In this document: positions 5,441 through 7,638 of the stretch, in pieces
Numbering within the stretch: position 1 is the stretch's first letter
Layout: every line of letters begins with the position of its first letter
NCBI GenBank assembly: GCA_026712605.1
Contig: JAPORL010000068.1
Location: forward strand, 1 to 7,638
Length of the DNA stretch: 7,638 nucleotides
Origin: Pseudobdellovibrionaceae bacterium
Lineage (GTDB): Bacteria; Bdellovibrionota; Bdellovibrionia; Bdellovibrionales; UBA1609
Direction: 5' to 3'
The notes under the pieces: generated by a model
What the model saw: only the letters and a program-made list of their open reading frames with translations
Database searches by the model: none
Told to the model about the DNA's origin: nothing
Translations under genes and position numbers: made by a program

Positions 5441-5594
5441 ATTTTACTTAGTCTAAATTAAAGAATAAAAAAGGCAAAGCTAAATTAAAATCAGACACAG
5501 CTTGTTATTAAGCTTTTATTAAATGAGATATAGCTACTTTTTTATAGACAAAAAGCGGATTTTTTTATATGTATCTTTCTGATAAGGAAAAATC
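5441..5594. promoter_or_regulatory. Divergent promoter region between phoH and rpmG
   Basis: The 154-bp gap must carry start sites for both genes. For rpmG, TAGACA (5545-5550), a 17-nt spacer and TATGTA (5568-5573) is a possible pair giving a very short leader. For phoH I see only AT-rich candidates without a convincing -35. The rpmG ribosome binding site AAGGA is at 5584-5588, 6 nt before the ATG at 5595. Confidence 0.35.
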
Positions 5595-5777
5595 ATGGCT
5601 AAAAAGAAAAAAGGAATAAAAATTATTACTTTAGAATGCTCTGAGGCTAGAAAAGAGGGAAAAACTCCTTCTCGTTACACCAGTACTAAAAATGCTCAAA
5701 CTCATCCAGAAAAGTTAAAAAAGAAAAAATATAATCCTTTTTTAAATCGTCATACTCTACATCAAGAAATCAAATAA
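5595..5777 (+). CDS. rpmG: 50S ribosomal protein bL33, zinc-independent form
   Basis: This 60-residue basic protein is bL33 of the large ribosomal subunit. The family pattern is clear: [10 protein letters not shown] (10-19), SRYTSTKN (26-33), KLKKKKYNP (40-48) and [10 protein letters not shown] (51-60). Zinc-binding bL33 has two CxxC pairs. Here only C15 remains; the partner is A18 and the second pair is replaced by N47 and L50. It is therefore the C-minus type that does not bind zinc. The sequence style is like cyanobacterial or verrucomicrobial bL33 more than the shorter proteobacterial one, which is from memory and untested. AAGGA 6 nt before the ATG supports the start. It stands alone, not next to rpmB or secE, and ends 13 bp from the convergent dnaJ stop, leaving no room for a separate terminator. 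Confidence 0.93.
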   Translation: MAKKKKGIKIITLECSEARKEGKTPSRYTSTKNAQTHPEKLKKKKYNPFLNRHTLHQEIK

Positions 5778-5790
5778 TAGATTTTGCAAA

Positions 5791-6906
5791 TTAGAACAGT
5801 TTTTTAGATTTTTTTTCAGCAATAGATTCTTTTTTTAAATCAGCAATTTCTCTTAGTAGATTTTCTTCTTGTTTTTTTAATTTTTTAGGAATTTCTACTT
5901 CTATTTCACAAATCAAATCTCCTCTTGTAGGCTCATTTAAGCTGGGTAGTCCATGGTGATTAAGGCGAATCAATGTTCCATGCTGGGTTCCCGGTGGAAT
6001 AGTGATAGTTTCTGTTTCTGTTAAACCTTTAACTGTCTTTTGAACGCCTAAAAGCGCTTGTAGATAGGAAATTTTTAGCTGTGTTTTAATATCTCGTCCT
6101 CTTTTTGTAAAAATAGGATGAGCTTTTAAGCGAACTTCTATGTAAAAATCTCCAGCCATAGTGTTTTGAGGACCTGGCTCACCCTCTCCTTGAAGGCGTA
6201 ATCTCGTCCCACTTGTAACACCCGGAGGTATTTTTATATTTAAGGTTCGTTTTTTTTTGACTAAACCTGTTCCATAACAGGAGCCACAAGGGCTTTCTAA
6301 AACACTGCCTTTTCCTTTACAGTAGGAGCAAGTTCTAGAGAAGGAAAAAAAGCCTTTTTGTGATAAAATTTGTCCTCTTCCATTGCAATGAGGACAAGTT
6401 TTTCGTTTTGTTCCCGGTTTTGCTCCTGAGCCCTTACAGGTAGAGCAAGAGGAATTTCCTTTAAAAGACACTTGTTTTTCTGTGCCTGTTAGTACTTCTT
6501 CTAAATTAAGCTCAATTTCATGGTAAAGATCAGATCCTTTTCTGCTTTTTCTGAATCCAGAACCAGAAAATAAATCTTCAAAACCTCCAAAACTACTGAA
6601 ACCTTCTTCTCCAAAACCGCCCTCTGAAAAGATATCTTTAAAGGCAGAAAAAATATCTCCCACATCTTGAAACCCCCCTCTGCCATTAAAAGAGTCATGA
6701 CCAAAGCGATCATACTGTTCTCTTTTTTTAGGATCACTTAGGACTTGATAAGCTTCAGAGGCTTCTTTAAATTTTTCTTCTTTGTCTTTATCCCCTTTAT
6801 TTCTGTCGGGATGATATTTAAAAGCCATTTTTCTATAAGCTTGTTTTATTTCATTTTGTGAAGCGTTTTTGGGAATTGCTAAAATTTCGTAATAATCTCT
6901 TGGCAT
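5791..6906 (-). CDS. dnaJ: Chaperone protein DnaJ (type I Hsp40)
   Basis: This 371-residue protein is a complete class A J-protein, the co-chaperone that stimulates the ATPase of DnaK and delivers unfolded substrates. The J domain (1-70) has HPD at 32-34 and the [10 protein letters not shown] end. A Gly/Phe-rich linker follows (about 76-118). The zinc-finger region has all four CxxCxGxG units: 154-161, 171-178, 193-200 and 207-214. The substrate-binding C-terminal domains follow, with [13 protein letters not shown] and IPPGTQHG, and a lysine-rich end. Length is normal (about 370-380). AGGAA 5 nt before the ATG at 6906 supports the start. Neither dnaK nor grpE is adjacent, so this is a stand-alone dnaJ. 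A heat-shock-like promoter is possible upstream. No CIRCE element is seen. Confidence 0.97.
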   Translation of the reverse strand: MPRDYYEILAIPKNASQNEIKQAYRKMAFKYHPDRNKGDKDKEEKFKEASEAYQVLSDPKKREQYDRFGHDSFNGRGGFQDVGDIFSAFKDIFSEGGFGEEGFSSFGGFEDLFSGSGFRKSRKGSDLYHEIELNLEEVLTGTEKQVSFKGNSSCSTCKGSGAKPGTKRKTCPHCNGRGQILSQKGFFSFSRTCSYCKGKGSVLESPCGSCYGTGLVKKKRTLNIKIPPGVTSGTRLRLQGEGEPGPQNTMAGDFYIEVRLKAHPIFTKRGRDIKTQLKISYLQALLGVQKTVKGLTETETITIPPGTQHGTLIRLNHHGLPSLNEPTRGDLICEIEVEIPKKLKKQEENLLREIADLKKESIAEKKSKKLF

Positions 6907-6939
6907 AAAAATTCCTATCTAATTTATTAAAGCACTTAA

Positions 6940-6956
6940 AAGTTTTTTTCAAACTT
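6940..6956 (-). ncRNA. Small A/U-rich hairpin in the dnaJ leader
   Basis: AAGTTT and AAACTT are separated by five bases, allowing a 6-bp stem in the dnaJ leader RNA, 34 nt upstream of the ATG at 6906. It does not involve the ribosome binding site AGGAA (6912-6916), so a thermometer role is not supported by what I see. Confidence 0.2.
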
Positions 6957-6963
6957 CTCTTTT

Positions 6964-6995
6964 ATAAAGTGAGGTCAAAAAAGAGAAAAATCAAG
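6964..6995 (-). promoter_or_regulatory. Possible sigma32-like promoter of dnaJ
   Basis: On the minus strand CTTGAT (6995-6990) is followed after 15 nt by CCTCAC (6974-6969) and then TTTAT. This resembles the heat-shock pattern CTTGAA-N13-17-CCCCAT. The match is imperfect and the start would lie about 50-60 nt upstream of the gene. Regulation by heat is plausible for dnaJ, but this site is an inference. Confidence 0.25.
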
Positions 6996-7033
6996 TTAAA
7001 GCCCTCTTTATATTTGACTTAAAAAGTCTTATC

Positions 7034-7062
7034 TTGATTTCAATAAAAGATCAGTATATGAA
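7034..7062 (+). promoter_or_regulatory. Candidate promoter of tRNA-Leu
   Basis: TTGATT (7034-7039), a 17-nt spacer and TATGAA (7057-7062) each match consensus at four of six positions. The start would be near 7069, about 20 nt before the tRNA. This is a moderate match in AT-rich DNA. Confidence 0.3.
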
Positions 7063-7089
7063 CTAAAAATAATGAAGTTATAAAATCAA

Positions 7090-7179
7090 GCCCGAGTGGT
7101 GGAATTGGTAGACACACAGGACTTAAAATCCTGCGGTTTTATTAAAACTGTGCCAGTTCAAGTCTGGCCTCGGGCACCA
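7090..7179 (+). tRNA. tRNA-Leu (anticodon UAA)
   Basis: This is a class II tRNA with a long variable arm. The acceptor stem is GCCCGAG (7090-7096) paired with CTCGGGC (7169-7175). The anticodon stem CAGGA/TCCTG encloses CTTAAAA, with anticodon TAA at 7124-7126. The variable arm is a GTTTT/AAAAC stem in 7135-7150. The T arm is GCCAG TTCAAGT CTGGC, then discriminator A and encoded CCA (7177-7179). It reads UUA and by wobble UUG, the leucine codons favoured in AT-rich genomes. It is monocistronic as far as visible. Confidence 0.97.
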
Positions 7180-7231
7180 CCAAATTAAACTTTGCTTAAG
7201 CTTATAAATTTTTTAGAAAATTATAGAAACC

Positions 7232-7638
7232 TTATCTTTCAAGAAATCTTATTCTGAAATGTTTTGAAAGCTCTTTCTTAGTTTCAAGAAGAATTTCTGA
7301 GAAGTTGAAAAGCTCTCCCTTAGTTTCAAGAAGAGTTAACATAAATTCTTCTAAAACTGAAAGTTCTGTCTTAGATTGAAAAATTTCTTGATTAGTTTCA
7401 AGAAAAATTTGATGAGCTTCTGTAAGGGTAGGTATTTCGCCTGTTATGTCTATCAGATAAACAATTTTATCAACAATTGCCATAAAGTTGAATGTTATCG
7501 TTGAAAAAAGAAAGAAAGAGTTACTACTCATAAGCTGTTGTTTTTTTATCTCTCTTTGTTCTAAAGTTTCTTCTTCAGCTATGGCTACTGCAGAATGTAT
7601 TAAAAGTTGGATAATGCACAGACTCCCCAGAGAAAACT
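7232..7638 (-). CDS. Partial gene: exported protein of unknown function, 5' end beyond the window
   Basis: The open frame runs without a stop from the TAA at 7232-7234 to the window edge, giving at least 134 residues. An internal ATG at 7531 would give 99 residues, but the upstream codons read FSLGSLCIIQLLIHSAVAIA followed by EEETLEQREIKKQQL. That is a hydrophobic signal peptide with a likely cleavage after AIA (A-x-A). The true start is therefore probably just outside the window and the ATG at 7531 is internal. Downstream is a second hydrophobic stretch, SFFLFSTITFNFMAIV, which may be a membrane segment. The C-terminal part is helical with repeated LETK-x-EL motifs: FLETNQEI, LLETKGEL and LLETKKEL, the last two 14 residues apart. 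No family is recognised. It probably acts in the periplasm or envelope. It converges on tRNA-Leu. Confidence 0.7.
   Translation of the reverse strand, partial: FSLGSLCIIQLLIHSAVAIAEEETLEQREIKKQQLMSSNSFFLFSTITFNFMAIVDKIVYLIDITGEIPTLTEAHQIFLETNQEIFQSKTELSVLEEFMLTLLETKGELFNFSEILLETKKELSKHFRIRFLER
7265..7348 (-). repeat. 42-bp imperfect repeat in the exported-protein gene
   Basis: Two adjacent 42-bp units (7265-7306 and 7307-7348) agree at 24 of 28 positions in their best part, including TTAGTTTCAAGAAG on the plus strand. In protein they give LLETKGEL and LLETKKEL 14 residues apart. A third, weaker TTAGTTTCAAGAA occurs at 7392-7404 (FLETNQEI). Confidence 0.65.

Noticed and set aside
5778..5790. 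Bidirectional terminator between rpmG and dnaJ
   Set aside because: The stops are 13 bp apart and no hairpin with flanking T and A runs is visible there.
6501..6737. Minus-strand 78-codon frame inside dnaJ
   Set aside because: It overlaps the J-domain to Gly/Phe linker of dnaJ in another frame; dnaJ is certain.
6926..6942. CIRCE heat-shock operator upstream of dnaJ
   Set aside because: Only an AGCACTT half-like site is present; the matching GAGTGCTAA half at nine bases is absent.

Overview
This is an AT-rich stretch of bacterial chromosome, by eye about one third G+C, using the standard code with TAA and TGA stops. It holds mostly housekeeping genes in a loose, non-operonic layout: neighbours are divergent, convergent or separated by 100-340 bp gaps. 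The lipoprotein with a lipobox and an exported protein with a signal peptide suggest a Gram-negative host. The zinc-less bL33 resembles the type I associate with cyanobacteria and Verrucomicrobia, and the DnaJ looks like Bdellovibrio-type proteins. An AT-rich PVC or Bdellovibrionota bacterium, possibly host-associated, fits, but the window does not settle the taxonomy.

Layout, left to right. Positions 1-190 hold one and a half copies of a palindromic intergenic repeat. Next is a minus-strand CCA-adding enzyme (tRNA nucleotidyltransferase) gene, then tRNA-Thr(GGU) on the plus strand, a full repeat copy, a plus-strand agmatinase-family gene (speB-like) and another full repeat copy. A gap with a tiny leader ORF follows, then a plus-strand lipoprotein gene ending in 51-bp tandem repeats. 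A minus-strand PIN-PhoH ATPase gene (phoH) is divergent from a plus-strand bL33 gene (rpmG). rpmG converges with a minus-strand dnaJ. Then come tRNA-Leu(UAA) and, at the right edge, a minus-strand gene for an exported protein whose frame runs off the window.

Functionally, the CCA-adding enzyme, both tRNAs, bL33 and PIN-PhoH all belong to RNA or translation metabolism, and DnaJ is a chaperone. The agmatinase and the two envelope or exported proteins have no partner genes here.

The most unusual element is the palindromic repeat. Two full copies and partial copies share a 24-bp invariant core and long inverted arms. Differences between copies keep base pairing (an A-T to G-C covariation, a G.U pair and a preserved apical stem) while the short reading frames inside are not conserved. 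This points to a structured RNA or DNA element, not a protein. Three of the four tRNA or protein genes in the left 3 kb are bordered by it.
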